This document shows positions 1-9,626 of a stretch of 64,000 bases of DNA, one piece after another (positions within the stretch are counted from its first letter, which is position 1; each line of letters begins with the position of its first letter). Made by a program: the position numbers and the translations under genes. The stretch comes from Azospirillaceae bacterium (GTDB lineage: Bacteria; Pseudomonadota; Alphaproteobacteria; Azospirillales; Azospirillaceae): contig JARLIO010000094.1 of the NCBI GenBank assembly GCA_031291675.1, forward strand, positions 124,001-188,000. Reading direction: 5' to 3'. Under the pieces are notes generated by a model. That model was not told where the DNA came from and did not search any database. It was given only the letters and a program-made list of their open reading frames with translations.

Positions 1-1674
1 CTTGGCGCGCTCAATATCCTGCAAAAGCAGCTGCTGGCCTTTGCCTGCCTCGTCGCCCTGTCGGTGGTGGTGGGTGCCGTCACCTGGTGGCAGCTCTCGG
101 TCGTCGGAGCCGGTATCGCCGCAGCCGATCAGACGACCGCGGTCGCCAAGGCGAACAACGCCCTCGTGGAAAACCTGCTGAGCCAGGAATCCACGGTTCG
201 TGGCTATCTGCTGACGGGTGATGACAGGTCACTCCAACTCTATCATGCCGCCCAGGCGGGATATGAACCGGCCCTGGCCCGGGTGCGCAGCAGGACCCAC
301 CTGACCGAGCAGTTGGCGCGGGTCGACGATCTCGATCGCCTGGCCAAGACATGGATGAACGACATCGGCGCCAAGGAAGTCGCGCTGATGGCCGACCCCG
401 CGACCCGTGACCAGGTCCGTGCCATGATTGCCGGCGACGCGGGCAAAGCCGACATCGATGCCATTCGGGCCAAGATCACCGAAATGACGCAATTTGTCGA
501 CGGCATCCGGGCGATGCGCGATGCCGCGCGCAACCGGGCGCTGCACATCACCTATGCGGTCACGGCGATCGGCGTCGTCGCGTCGGCCGCCGCGGCGATC
601 CTGCTGGGCTGGCTGCTGACCCGCAATATCGCGCGGCCGATCGTCCGGACCACAGGGTTGATGCGGCAACTGGCTGCGGGCGATCATTCCATTGAGATTC
701 CGGACACCACGCGCCGCGATGAGATCGGCGCGATGGCCAAAGCGGTCGAAGTCTTCAAGCACAATGCCATCGACACCGCACGGCTCGCCGCGCAACAGGC
801 CGCCGACGACCAGATGCGTCACCAGCGGACCGAAACGGTGACCACACTGGTCCATGGCTTCGAGGATCAGGCCGTCCAGATCCTGGGCATGGTCGCGAAA
901 TCGGCGCGCAGCCTCGACCACACCGCAAAATCAATGGCAACGATTGCCGAGCAGACCAACCGCCAGGCCACCGCCTCCGCCGTCGCCTCGGAACAAACCG
1001 CCGCCAACGTCAATACCGTTGCCGCGGCCGCCGAGGAAATGGCGAGCACGCTGCGCGAGATTGCCTCCCAGGTCGAGAAATCCAGCGCCGTCGCCAGCCA
1101 GGCCGTTCGCGAGGCCCAGGATACCAATGCCACCGTGCGCAGTCTGGCCGAGTCGGCGCAGAAGATCGGCGAGGTCGTAACCCTGATCAACGATATCGCC
1201 AGCCAGACCAATCTGCTGGCCTTGAATGCGACGATCGAGGCCGCCCGCGCCGGTGAGGCTGGCAAGGGCTTTGCCGTGGTCGCCTCCGAGGTCAAGAACC
1301 TCGCCAGCCAGACCGCAAAGGCGACCGAAGACATTGCCGGCCAGGTCGCGGCCATGCAGCAGGCGACCAGCGGCGCCGTTGAAGCCATCAACCATATCGG
1401 CACGACAATCGGCGCGATCAATGAAATCACCACGGCGATCGCCGGGGCGGTCGAGGAGCAGACGGCGGCCACGGGCGAAATCGCCCGCAATGTTCAGCAG
1501 GCCGCGGCCGGCACCCAGGAAGTCTCCAGCACCATCGGTCAGGTCACCGAGACCGCGGCGAAGACCGGATCGGCGGCCCAGGATGTCCTGGCCGCCGCCG
1601 GAGATCTGGCCCGTCAATCCGACACGCTCCGCCAGGAGATTGAGACCTTCCTCGACGGCATTCGCGTGGCGTGA
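1..1674 (+). CDS. Methyl-accepting chemotaxis protein, 5' end outside window
   Basis: The frame is open from base 1, so the true start lies upstream. A first membrane helix is encoded at about bases 25-120. A periplasmic sensor of roughly 130 residues follows; its [13 protein letters not shown] motif resembles CHASE3-type ligand domains. A second helix lies near bases 545-620, then a HAMP segment and a long MCP signalling domain. The conserved hairpin tip is readable ([20 protein letters not shown]), as is the [15 protein letters not shown] stretch. It should sit in the inner membrane and control CheA through CheW; the ligand is unknown. No pentapeptide tether for CheR/CheB is seen at the C-terminus. 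No che genes are nearby, so it is probably an orphan receptor. Confidence 0.93.
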   Translation, partial: LGALNILQKQLLAFACLVALSVVVGAVTWWQLSVVGAGIAAADQTTAVAKANNALVENLLSQESTVRGYLLTGDDRSLQLYHAAQAGYEPALARVRSRTHLTEQLARVDDLDRLAKTWMNDIGAKEVALMADPATRDQVRAMIAGDAGKADIDAIRAKITEMTQFVDGIRAMRDAARNRALHITYAVTAIGVVASAAAAILLGWLLTRNIARPIVRTTGLMRQLAAGDHSIEIPDTTRRDEIGAMAKAVEVFKHNAIDTARLAAQQAADDQMRHQRTETVTTLVHGFEDQAVQILGMVAKSARSLDHTAKSMATIAEQTNRQATASAVASEQTAANVNTVAAAAEEMASTLREIASQVEKSSAVASQAVREAQDTNATVRSLAESAQKIGEVVTLINDIASQTNLLALNATIEAARAGEAGKGFAVVASEVKNLASQTAKATEDIAGQVAAMQQATSGAVEAINHIGTTIGAINEITTAIAGAVEEQTAATGEIARNVQQAAAGTQEVSSTIGQVTETAAKTGSAAQDVLAAAGDLARQSDTLRQEIETFLDGIRVA

Positions 1675-1679
1675 CCGGC

Positions 1680-1715
1680 GGCACCGGGCGCGACGCCGAG
1701 ATCGCGCCCGGTGCC
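1680..1715. terminator. Strong hairpin after the chemoreceptor gene
   Basis: A perfect 14-bp inverted repeat (GGCACCGGGCGCGA and its complement) surrounds an 8-base loop, starting 6 bases after the chemoreceptor stop codon. There is no T-run on either side, so it may be a Rho-dependent or mRNA-stabilising structure rather than a classical intrinsic terminator. It overlaps the decayed end of the MazE-like remnant on the other strand. Confidence 0.55.
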
Positions 1716-1828
1716 GGCATGAATTCGATCTCGTCGCCCTCCTTGAGTTCGAGTGCTTCGACCACGGCGGCGGGAAGGCGAACAGCAAGACTGTCGCCCC
1801 CTTTGGCGAGCTGACTGTCATTCTCCAT
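1706..1828 (-). pseudogene. Truncated AbrB/MazE-type antitoxin remnant
   Basis: From an ATG at 1828 the minus strand encodes about 41 residues matching the DNA-binding half of MazE/AbrB swapped-hairpin antitoxins: LAKGGDSLAVRLPAAVVEAL followed by ELKEGDEIEF. Intact relatives continue for about 30-40 more residues that bind the toxin. Here the frame runs into the hairpin downstream of the chemoreceptor and then into sequence antisense to that gene, with an Arg/Pro-rich composition typical of a shadow frame. No MazF/PemK toxin gene lies on either side. The call is a 3'-truncated relic; a functional short DNA-binding protein cannot be excluded. Confidence 0.6.
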
Positions 1829-1890
1829 TCGACCAAGTTTGCTTTGTGTCCGCACCGCGTCCGCAAAACGGACCTGCCCCCGGGGCCAAA

Positions 1891-2430
1891 TCATTTCTCC
1901 TCAGCAATCACCCGGTGAACGTCCTCAATCGCATTCAAGAGCGCCAACGGATCTGTCGGTACCGCCATTGCCGCGGCGAGGACGTCACTGCGATTCTCGA
2001 CCAAAGGATTGTCCCGGCGCATCTCCTCCAGCAATTCGATGATTTTGGCCGTTTTTCGTTCGCTGAGGATGCCCAGTTCCAGCGTCAGCTGGTCGCGGTG
2101 CCGAGTCAAATTGTCTTCGCGACGTTGTGTCGTCAGGATCAGGGCGGCGATATAGACAGCGACGATTGTCGCTGCGCCTTGGAGCCATTGAAACGGTGGT
2201 GGGTCGACGGCGGACCCGCCAGCCCACATCACAGCCAGATTGGCGCCGATCCAAGCGATGATCGCCCCGGACAGAATCACCAGCAAGGCGGGATGGCTCA
2301 ATTTGGCGATCACGCCATCCAGGTATTTTTGAACCGGACTTGCCTTTCGATAATGCTCCGCGTGCCAATTGGAGATCCTCTGCACGCCACTATCAGAATC
2401 GGCCCGAGGTGTCTCGGTATTATCGCCCAT
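1891..2430 (-). CDS. DUF1003 family membrane protein
   Basis: The 179-residue product has the DUF1003 layout: a polar N-terminus, two membrane helices (about residues 45-70 and 85-105, ALLVILSGAIIAWIGANLAV and AATIVAVYIAALIL), then the family signature TTQRREDNLTRHRDQLTLEL. This is followed by a basic amphipathic helix (LSERKTAKIIELLEEMRRD). It should be an inner-membrane protein with a cytoplasmic helical tail. The function of DUF1003 is not established. The gene stands alone, convergent with the chemoreceptor gene and separated from it only by the antitoxin relic. Confidence 0.85.
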   Translation of the reverse strand: MGDNTETPRADSDSGVQRISNWHAEHYRKASPVQKYLDGVIAKLSHPALLVILSGAIIAWIGANLAVMWAGGSAVDPPPFQWLQGAATIVAVYIAALILTTQRREDNLTRHRDQLTLELGILSERKTAKIIELLEEMRRDNPLVENRSDVLAAAMAVPTDPLALLNAIEDVHRVIAEEK

Positions 2431-2863
2431 CGATTGGCCTATGGTATCCCGAGGAGAGCCAGCGCGAAAGGCTGATCACCGCCTCATTTCAGCGCGACAT
2501 GCAATCCGTGACCACCGTACCGACTTTACTGGCAGCGACGCCGGCGTTTTTGAGAGCATTTGGCCGCATTGGCAGAAATTATCCTGTGGCACGCCACGGC
2601 GATAGCCTCGGAAACCACGTATGTCGATCCAGCGGGATAATATCGGAGATGGCACAGAATAATGTACTTCTCTCGGACAAGCTGCATTGGCGCTGTTCCA
2701 TGGCTTAGACTCAATAGCCGCCATTCCGGTTTCCGCTCCATCCGGTCATTCAATGGCCAGCGCCTTGAATTGTGGCGCCGGCCCACATCTGCCGTCAAAC
2801 CGCGAGTGCATCAACCCACGCGGTCATAGCCATTTGCCCTAACCGGATGGGCACAGCACATCA
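2431..2863. other. Intergenic stretch without a supported gene
   Basis: Several short open frames cross this stretch on both strands, but none shows a ribosome-binding site, a family motif or a plausible composition. It contains the promoter side of the DUF1003 gene and the 3' side of the acetyltransferase gene. No terminator with a T-run is obvious. Confidence 0.5.
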
Positions 2864-3436
2864 CTATTGCGACAGATTGCCCGGCAGCCCCTGATCGCCC
2901 GGACCAATCGGGCGCTGCATCAGCACGGAATCGACCCAGCGCCCCAGCTTGAAGCCGACGGCGGGCAACGTCCCGACCGGCTGAAAGCCCAACCGCGCAT
3001 GCAGCGCGATCGAGCCGCGATTGCCGCTGTCGCCAATCACGGCGATCATCCGGCGCCAGGGCCCCTGCTCGCAGGTCGTGATCAACGCCGACAACAGGGC
3101 GCGGCCGACGCCGTGCCCACCCATGCCGTCGGCAACATAGACCGAATCCTCGCAGGTGAAACGATAGGCCGAACGGGAGCGGTAGAGTGATGCGTAGCAA
3201 TAACCGACCAGGATCCCGTCACTGTCGGCCGCCAGATAGGGCAGCCCCTGAGCCAGAACATCACCCCGTCGCCCAATCATGTCGTCGACGCCCGGCGCCA
3301 CCTCTTCAAAACTGGCAAGACCATGCTGAACATGGCGCGCGTAAATGCGCTGGATCGCAACCATGTCGGATTCCTCGGCCGACCGGATCGTCAGGCGCGA
3401 CGGGCTCTTGTCGGGTGTGGCAACATTGCTGGGCAT
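2864..3436 (-). CDS. GNAT N-acetyltransferase, phosphinothricin-acetyltransferase-like
   Basis: The product matches the Pat/Bar/YncA branch of GNAT enzymes. Visible landmarks are the start of the fold (LTIRSAEESDMVAIQRIYARH), the strand containing EDSVYVADGMGGHGVGRALL with the acetyl-CoA pyrophosphate loop (GGHGVGRA), and the C-terminal GFKLGRWVDSVLMQRPI. Relatives acetylate phosphinothricin, methionine sulfoximine or related amino acids; the substrate here is not determined. The frame is open for another 58 codons upstream, but homology begins near residue 14 from the ATG at 3436, so that start is chosen. It is a single gene with no operon partner. Confidence 0.85.
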   Translation of the reverse strand: MPSNVATPDKSPSRLTIRSAEESDMVAIQRIYARHVQHGLASFEEVAPGVDDMIGRRGDVLAQGLPYLAADSDGILVGYCYASLYRSRSAYRFTCEDSVYVADGMGGHGVGRALLSALITTCEQGPWRRMIAVIGDSGNRGSIALHARLGFQPVGTLPAVGFKLGRWVDSVLMQRPIGPGDQGLPGNLSQ

Positions 3437-3640
3437 CAGGCGAACCTCAATCGGCCCGGCGACCTTTGTCGACCGGGATGACAGGAAACCATCAACACGC
3501 TGTTGATCGGGCCGGCCGGTATTAACCGGTTTTCGGGACGCAGGGAAGCGGGATCGGCGCGCCGGGACGCCCGTTTTTACCCTGAACCGGGCATGACAGG
3601 AAGCTCGCACCCGGTGGGGCCGCTCCTGGGGGCTCCGCTG

Positions 3641-5269
3641 TCACGTCGCGGCGACATCCCGCGGACGCTCGTCGGGTTCGACCTCCGGGTGCAGCGGCGT
3701 GACATCGCAAAAGGCGGCGATGGTGCCGTGGACGCTGCCGTCCGGATCGCATATCGGCACGACATCACCATAGACCCAGATCGACGAGCCATCACCGAAC
3801 ACGAGTTGCTGCTGGCAATGGCGCACATCTTCACCGCGCGCCGCACGACGGAACATCGCCTGATCGGCCGGACGCTCAACGCCCGCTTCGAACAGCCGGA
3901 CATTGCCGGGCAGCAGATCAGTATCGCCGGGGATCTGCCGGCCTTCGCCGTCGGCGAGGCGCACCATCCGGGCGTAGGCGCGATTGACGCTGAGGCGCCG
4001 GTCGGCGGCGTCGTGAGCGATCAGAATCGCGACCGGCAGACTGTCGAGAACCCGGTGCAGGTCATGTTCCAGGTGCTTGAGACGGCTGATGTCACGGACC
4101 ACCACCGCGGCGCGACAGGGCTCTCCGAGATCGTCCTCACCGACCGTCACCGTCATCGAAACCCAGACGAGGTGGCCATCTTTGTGGACAAGACGAAGTT
4201 CCAATCCCCGCTCCTCGCCGGCGGGACACCGATCGGCCCACATTGGCACGCCGTCGTCGCGGCTTGTATCAACCAGCAGGTCGGCGATCCCGCGGGTCAA
4301 CAGTTCCGCCTCGCTGTAGCCTACGATCCGCGACATTTTTTGATTGACGCGGAGAAACAGGCCCGTCGCCATATCGATCTGACAGATCCCGACACCGGCG
4401 GTGTCGAAGATGCAGCGATAATCCTGTTCGGCCCGCCGCAATTTTTCCTGGGCGCGCTGCTGCTCGTCGATATCCTTGACCACAACGATGAAATGATGCG
4501 CCAGTCCGGCATCCGAGATCCGATCGACCGCGACCGTCACCGCAACCGTGATCGCCTCGCCATTCCGGCGCACAAAGCGCAGATCGCGTGACCGTCGCTC
4601 GATCGCGCCCGAGCGCAGCGCCGGATCGGCCAACAGATCGGGCGAGCGGTCGTCGGCGTGGGTAACGTCACGGATTGTCAGCGCGAGCAGTTCGTCCTCA
4701 GCATAGTCGAGAATAGTGCGCAGCGCCTTGTTGACCCGTTGCCACTGCCCGTCAAGACCGACCAGCCCAATGCCCACCGCCGCAAGATCGAAGGTGTTGC
4801 GGAACAGAACCTTGTTCTCCAACAGCCGGGCATTTCGTTCGGCGACGACATGCTCCAGCTGGCGATTGAGCTGTCGCGTCTCATCCTCGGCATGGGCGCG
4901 CTCCGTCACATCATGCATGATCATCGAGGCGCCGCAGACGACGTCGTCACCATCGGTAATCGGCGAAAACGAGAACTCAACCACCCGATCACCCAGCCCG
5001 GAATCCGGCGTCATTTCCTCGACCGTGAAGGTGTCGCCACGCAGGGCCCGCGACCAATGGCGCATGAAAAGTCTCATGGCCTGGGGGGCCTCAACCGGTA
5101 TTTCCTTCAGATTGTCGCCAATCCGGATTTGGCATCCGGAGAATTTTTCAAACCCCTCGGAAAAACTCTCGCTGAATGCTATGAAATTATAGTCGGAATC
5201 GATCGCGACGATCGGATCATGCGACTGGTCAATGATAGCCCGCACCAACGATAAGTATTTCACGTCCAT
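3641..5269 (-). CDS. Multi-PAS sensory protein without an output domain
   Basis: The 542-residue protein is a chain of four PAS domains (roughly residues 5-125, 160-280, 285-400 and 405-525). A short coiled coil joins the first two (RQLNRQLEHVVAERNARLLENK). Typical PAS/PAC ends are visible: MIMHDVTERAHAED, VVVKDIDEQQRAQEKLRRAE, VVVRDISRLKHLEHDL and AFCDVTPLHPE. No membrane segment is seen. No histidine kinase, GGDEF, EAL or methyl-accepting domain follows; the chain stops 16 residues after the last PAS. It may be a free sensory adaptor or a kinase or cyclase that lost its 3' part. The start at 5269 is preceded by an AAGG-containing stretch. Confidence 0.8.
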   Translation of the reverse strand: MDVKYLSLVRAIIDQSHDPIVAIDSDYNFIAFSESFSEGFEKFSGCQIRIGDNLKEIPVEAPQAMRLFMRHWSRALRGDTFTVEEMTPDSGLGDRVVEFSFSPITDGDDVVCGASMIMHDVTERAHAEDETRQLNRQLEHVVAERNARLLENKVLFRNTFDLAAVGIGLVGLDGQWQRVNKALRTILDYAEDELLALTIRDVTHADDRSPDLLADPALRSGAIERRSRDLRFVRRNGEAITVAVTVAVDRISDAGLAHHFIVVVKDIDEQQRAQEKLRRAEQDYRCIFDTAGVGICQIDMATGLFLRVNQKMSRIVGYSEAELLTRGIADLLVDTSRDDGVPMWADRCPAGEERGLELRLVHKDGHLVWVSMTVTVGEDDLGEPCRAAVVVRDISRLKHLEHDLHRVLDSLPVAILIAHDAADRRLSVNRAYARMVRLADGEGRQIPGDTDLLPGNVRLFEAGVERPADQAMFRRAARGEDVRHCQQQLVFGDGSSIWVYGDVVPICDPDGSVHGTIAAFCDVTPLHPEVEPDERPRDVAAT

Positions 5270-5533
5270 GCCTTGGGTTCCATCGCAGGGTCTCGGCCCC
5301 TTTATAGGCGCAGGAATTCCTTATGTTTCCCTTTAGATCGGTTGTGGCATACGTTCGGGTAGGCGCCAGCCGGATTCAATCCGCCCGTCGCGGAGCCGCT
5401 CCCGACCGCCAAGGCCACGCGCCGAACCGATATAAAGAAATTCCACATGGATCAGGGCGATAAACAGCATGGCTTTATTACGGCCAGGTCCGATACCGTT
5501 CGATCCTCGTCACTGGCTACGGAAACCCCCGCA

Positions 5534-6025
5534 ATGTCGACCGCGTCGACACCGTCCCCCGCTCTCCATCGCCGCACCGCACCGATCGCCCTGCCCGGAT
5601 CTGACCCGACCAGCGCCGCCGATCGCGCGATGGTGCCGCTGATCGAGGTCTCCCGGATCGGGGCCGATGATCGTGTCAAAGTGATTGGACACAATGTCCT
5701 GACCCATCTCCTGGCGCTGGTCCGTGCCGGTTGCCGGTCGGCAACCGCGATCACCCCCCATTTCCCCGTTGGTCGCGCCGACGCCGTGGATGTTGTCTGG
5801 ATTGTCGGTGTCAGCGATGTCGAGCGGGAGGTCGCCCCGGTTCTTCGCGGGGCCGGCGCGGCGCGCCTGGTAGCCATTGAATTGCGCGATGACACGCTGG
5901 TCGACGGATTGCGCCATCTGCTGCATCGCTTCGGCCTGCGCACCGCCCATCATGCCGTGGACGCCGGAACCGGGGCCTGCATTATCACCGCGCGCCGTCC
6001 GACCTGGCGTTATGATGCGGCCTGA
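5534..6025 (+). CDS. Hypothetical protein, Rossmann-like core
   Basis: The product of about 163 residues has alternating strands and helices (DRVKVIGHNVLTHLLALVRA, AVDVVWIVGVSDVE, AARLVAIELRDD, TGACIITARRP). This pattern suggests a short Rossmann-type fold, perhaps a degenerate S-adenosylmethionine methyltransferase, but no clear cofactor motif is present. The frame is open from 5447; the ATG at 5534 is preferred because the extra N-terminus lacks structure. The gene converges on kdpE, ending 42 bases from the kdpE stop codon. No function is proposed. Confidence 0.5.
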   Translation: MSTASTPSPALHRRTAPIALPGSDPTSAADRAMVPLIEVSRIGADDRVKVIGHNVLTHLLALVRAGCRSATAITPHFPVGRADAVDVVWIVGVSDVEREVAPVLRGAGAARLVAIELRDDTLVDGLRHLLHRFGLRTAHHAVDAGTGACIITARRPTWRYDAA

Positions 6026-6067
6026 CCCGTCCGCCGTGGCCGGGCACCCACCGCCGCGCACTTTCGA

Positions 6068-6781
6068 TCAATCGGGTGCCCGCAGCCGATACCCCACCCC
6101 GGATTCGGTCAGAATATAGATGGGACGCCCCGGATCGGGTTCCAGCCGCAACCGCAAACTCCGGATATAGACCCGTAAATACTGGTGATCGCGAAGGACT
6201 TTGCTGCCCCAGACCGCCTCGATCAGGGCGCGGTGGGTCAGCACCCGCCCGGCATGGATCGCAAGACAGCGCAGGATCTTGTATTCGGTTGCCGACAGGC
6301 GGATCGGCCGGCCATCGACGGTGACCCGGCCTTCGGTCAGATCGATTGCCAGACCATGAATATCGATCCGCGCCTGCCCGCCCTGAACCTGGACCTGATG
6401 GCGCAGCGCGGTGCGAATTCGCGCCACCAGCTCGCCCATGGCAAACGGCTTGGTGACATAGTCATCGGCCCCCAGATTGAGCGCCGTGATTTTCGATTGC
6501 TCCTGGTCACGCGCGGACAGGACGATGATCGGCAGCAATGAACCGCGACGGATCTGCTGGATCAGCTCCAGGCCGTCGGCATCGGGCAAACCGAGATCGA
6601 GCAGGCAGAGATCGGGCGCACTGTCGCGAAGCCGATCCCGCATCGCCTGGCCATTTTCGGCCTCAATGAGGTGAAAGCCCTGAGCCGGCAGGCAGGCCCG
6701 CAGCAATCGGCGAATGGAGGAATCGTCATCAATGACAAGAACCCGCGGCGCCTGGACCGCAGCGCCATCACGCGGCATCAT
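6068..6781 (-). CDS. kdpE: KdpE, response regulator of potassium transport
   Basis: This is an OmpR/PhoB-type regulator. The receiver begins with RVLVIDDDSSIRRLL, carries the phospho-acceptor Asp in LCLLDLGLPDADGLEL and the conserved Lys in DDYVTKPFAMGEL. A winged helix follows, with LSATEYKILRCLAIHAG and the YLRVYIRSLRLRLEPDP segment typical of KdpE. Two adjacent ATG codons (6781 and 6778) are possible starts. The frame is open for 20 more codons upstream and encodes a GPSAFFVNLPI-like stretch that resembles a histidine-kinase C-terminus. The gene lies 91 bases downstream of kdpC, exactly where kdpD would be expected; no kdpD exists in the window, so the partner kinase is unknown. Confidence 0.88.
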   Translation of the reverse strand: MMPRDGAAVQAPRVLVIDDDSSIRRLLRACLPAQGFHLIEAENGQAMRDRLRDSAPDLCLLDLGLPDADGLELIQQIRRGSLLPIIVLSARDQEQSKITALNLGADDYVTKPFAMGELVARIRTALRHQVQVQGGQARIDIHGLAIDLTEGRVTVDGRPIRLSATEYKILRCLAIHAGRVLTHRALIEAVWGSKVLRDHQYLRVYIRSLRLRLEPDPGRPIYILTESGVGYRLRAPD

Positions 6782-6872
6782 GGGCAAGGGCGCCACCGAA
6801 ATCGGCAAATTGACGAAAAAGGCGGAGGGTCCGGGCGCCATCCGGGACGACAGCGCCCGCGCCGCTCAGAAT

Positions 6873-7478
6873 TCAGCCCGCGCTTGCCAGACGATCCAGC
6901 GCGATGTTCAACCTCAGAACATTGACGACCGGTTCGCCGATCAGGCCGAACAGACGGTTCTCGACGTTGGCGGCAACCAGCTCGCGCAGCCGGAGTTCCG
7001 GCAGGCCCCGCGCCTTGGCCACCCGGGCCACCTGATACAAGGCCGCCGCCGGGGTGATATGCGGGTCAAGCCCACTGGCCGAGGTCGTGACCAGATCGAC
7101 CGGAATCGCCACGCTGCTCTCGGCATGCAGCTTGTCGGTGTCGTCCTTCAGGCGATCCGACAGAGCCTTGCTCAGCGGCCCCAGATTCGACCCCGACGAG
7201 TTCGACGCGTTGTAGGGCGCGGCGATGGTCTTGGTCGCATCGTTGGGGTCGGTATCGGTGGTCGCCGACGGCCGGCCATGGAAATACTTGTCAGACGTGA
7301 AATTCTGCCCGATCAGCGCCGAGCCGATCACCACACCATTTTGTTCGATCAGGCTGCCATTGGCCTGAAACGGAAACACCGCTTTGGCGATCCCGGTGAT
7401 GGCCAACGGATAGACCAGCCCGCACAACAGCGTGAAGGCAACCGTCATCAACAGAGCAGGACGTAATTGTTTCAGCAT
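6873..7478 (-). CDS. kdpC: KdpC, potassium-transporting ATPase subunit C
   Basis: The 201-residue product has the usual KdpC length and layout. One N-terminal membrane helix ([20 protein letters not shown]) is followed by an extracytoplasmic domain with [20 protein letters not shown] and the [20 protein letters not shown] motif. KdpC stabilises the KdpFABC complex and raises its ATP affinity. It starts 17 bases after the kdpB stop codon, so the genes are translated from one mRNA. The usual downstream partner kdpD is missing. Confidence 0.96.
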   Translation of the reverse strand: MLKQLRPALLMTVAFTLLCGLVYPLAITGIAKAVFPFQANGSLIEQNGVVIGSALIGQNFTSDKYFHGRPSATTDTDPNDATKTIAAPYNASNSSGSNLGPLSKALSDRLKDDTDKLHAESSVAIPVDLVTTSASGLDPHITPAAALYQVARVAKARGLPELRLRELVAANVENRLFGLIGEPVVNVLRLNIALDRLASAG

Positions 7479-7495
7479 GGACAGATCCTTTCCGC

Positions 7496-9556
7496 TCAGA
7501 CCAACCCGAGCGCATTAACGAGCAGGTCGATCAGCTTGATCCCGATGAAGGGCACGATGATGCCGCCGATGCCATAGATGGCCAGATTGCGGCCCAGCAG
7601 CTGCGCCGCCGGCCGGGCACGGTAGGTGACACCGCGCAAGGCCAGCGGGATCAAGGCAATGATGATCAAGGCGTTGAAGATGATCGCCGACAGGATCGCG
7701 CTTTGCGGGCTGGCGAGCCGCATCACGTTGAGCACCGCAAGCTGCGGATAAAACGCCAGGAACATCGCCGGGATAATCGCGAAATATTTGGCGACGTCGT
7801 TGGCGATCGAGAATGTCGTCAAGGCTCCGCGGGTCATCAGCAGCTGTTTGCCGATCATCACGATTTCGATCAGCTTGGTCGGATCGCTGTCAAGATCGAC
7901 CATGTTGCCGGCTTCACGCGCCGCGACCGTACCGGTGTTCATCGCGACACCGACATCGGCCTGGGCCAGAGCCGGGGCGTCGTTGGTGCCATCACCGCAC
8001 ATCGCCACCAGCTTGCCCTTGGCCTGTTCGTCACGAATCAGGCGTAGCTTGTCCTCCGGCGTCGCCTGGGCCAGGAAGTCATCGACCCCGGCCTCGGCCG
8101 CGATTGCGGCGGCGGTCAGCGGATTGTCGCCGGTGATCATCACCGTGCGGATCCCCATCTGACGCAGTTCCTCGAAGCGCTCCCGGATGCCGCCCTTGAC
8201 GATGTCCTTGAGATGAACAACGCCGAGCACCCGGTCGTTGCTCGCCACCGCCAGCGGCGTGCCGCCGGATTTGGCGACGCGTTCAACGATCGCGTCCAGA
8301 TCGCGCGGCCGCTGCAACACGACGCCATTCTGCTGATGGGCGACATAGGCGACGACGCTGTCGACCGCCCCTTTGCGGATCCGGGCATTGGGCAGATCGA
8401 TCCCGCTCATCCGGGTCTGGGCGGTGAACGGCACGAAGCGCGCGTTCATCTGGGCCACGTCATGGGCGCGCAAGCCGTATTTTTCCTTGGCCAGCACCAC
8501 GATCGAGCGACCTTCGGGCGTTTCGTCGCTCAACGATGACAGATGCGCCGCCTCGGCGAGTTCCCGCTCGGTGACCCCGCCCACCGGCAGGAATTCGGTC
8601 GCGACCCGGTTGCCCAGCGTGATCGTGCCGGTCTTGTCGAGCAGCAGCGTATCGACGTCACCCGCGGCCTCGACCGCCCGACCGGACATCGCCAGGACGT
8701 TGAAGCGGACCAGGCGATCCATGCCGGCGATGCCGATCGCCGAGAGCAGAGCACCAATCGTGGTCGGGATCAGGGTCACGAACAGGGCCACCAGCACCAC
8801 GACCGAGATCGAACCACCGGCATAAGCGGCAAATCCCGGGATGGTCACCGTGGCCAGGACGAAGATCAGGCTCAGCCCGGCCAGCAGGATATTGAGGGCG
8901 ATCTCGTTGGGCGTCTTCTGCCGCGACGCCCCCTCGACCAGCGCGATCATGCGATCGAGAAAGGTCGAACCCTGGGCCGCGGTGATCCGGACCACGATCC
9001 AGTCCGACAGCACCCGGGTCCCACCGGTCACCGCCGATCGATCACCACCGGATTCGCGGATCACCGGAGCCGACTCGCCGGTGATCGCACTTTCGTCGAC
9101 CGAGGCGATGCCCTGGACCACTTCACCGTCGGACGGGATGATCTCGGCCGGTTCGACCAGGACCAGATCGCCGACCCGCAGCTCGGGTGCCGCGACCTCG
9201 TCCCAATGCTGACGATCCGCGACATCGTGCAGCCGCCGTGCAACCGTCTCGGTGCGCGTCTTGCGCAGCGATGCGGCCTGGGCTTTGCCGCGACCCTCGG
9301 CAACCGCCTCGGCGTAGTTCGCGAACAGCACCGTGAACCACAGCCATACGACGATTTGCGTGGTGAATTTAAGGTTGCTCGCACCGATCCCCAGATCGCG
9401 GAACAGCAGCACCGTGGTCAAGGTCGCAACGACGGCGACGACAAAGATGACCGGGTTGCGGACCAGAAGACGCGGATCGAGCTTGCGGAAGGCGTCGGGG
9501 ATGGCCGGCCCAAGGATCTTCGGGTCGAGCATCGAACTTTTGCTATGGGTTGTCAT
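7496..9556 (-). CDS. kdpB: KdpB, P-type ATPase catalytic subunit
   Basis: The 686-residue P-type ATPase has all core motifs: the TGES loop ([20 protein letters not shown]), the phosphorylation site [10 protein letters not shown], and the hinge [20 protein letters not shown] followed by [19 protein letters not shown]. Membrane helices are visible near residues 30-75, 215-275 and 575-685. The length matches known KdpB. It hydrolyses ATP to drive potassium uptake through KdpA in the inner membrane. It lies 70 bases downstream of kdpA. Confidence 0.98.
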   Translation of the reverse strand: MTTHSKSSMLDPKILGPAIPDAFRKLDPRLLVRNPVIFVVAVVATLTTVLLFRDLGIGASNLKFTTQIVVWLWFTVLFANYAEAVAEGRGKAQAASLRKTRTETVARRLHDVADRQHWDEVAAPELRVGDLVLVEPAEIIPSDGEVVQGIASVDESAITGESAPVIRESGGDRSAVTGGTRVLSDWIVVRITAAQGSTFLDRMIALVEGASRQKTPNEIALNILLAGLSLIFVLATVTIPGFAAYAGGSISVVVLVALFVTLIPTTIGALLSAIGIAGMDRLVRFNVLAMSGRAVEAAGDVDTLLLDKTGTITLGNRVATEFLPVGGVTERELAEAAHLSSLSDETPEGRSIVVLAKEKYGLRAHDVAQMNARFVPFTAQTRMSGIDLPNARIRKGAVDSVVAYVAHQQNGVVLQRPRDLDAIVERVAKSGGTPLAVASNDRVLGVVHLKDIVKGGIRERFEELRQMGIRTVMITGDNPLTAAAIAAEAGVDDFLAQATPEDKLRLIRDEQAKGKLVAMCGDGTNDAPALAQADVGVAMNTGTVAAREAGNMVDLDSDPTKLIEIVMIGKQLLMTRGALTTFSIANDVAKYFAIIPAMFLAFYPQLAVLNVMRLASPQSAILSAIIFNALIIIALIPLALRGVTYRARPAAQLLGRNLAIYGIGGIIVPFIGIKLIDLLVNALGLV

Positions 9557-9626
9557 CGGATCACCCGCGACAGGAGGAAGTGCGACAAACGGCGGCGCAG
9601 CAGGGGGGTGGGGTGAAGCACTGGCA

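Noticed and set aside
2476-2798. Small genes between the DUF1003 and acetyltransferase genes
   Set aside because: Overlapping frames on both strands lack ribosome-binding sites and recognisable sequence features.
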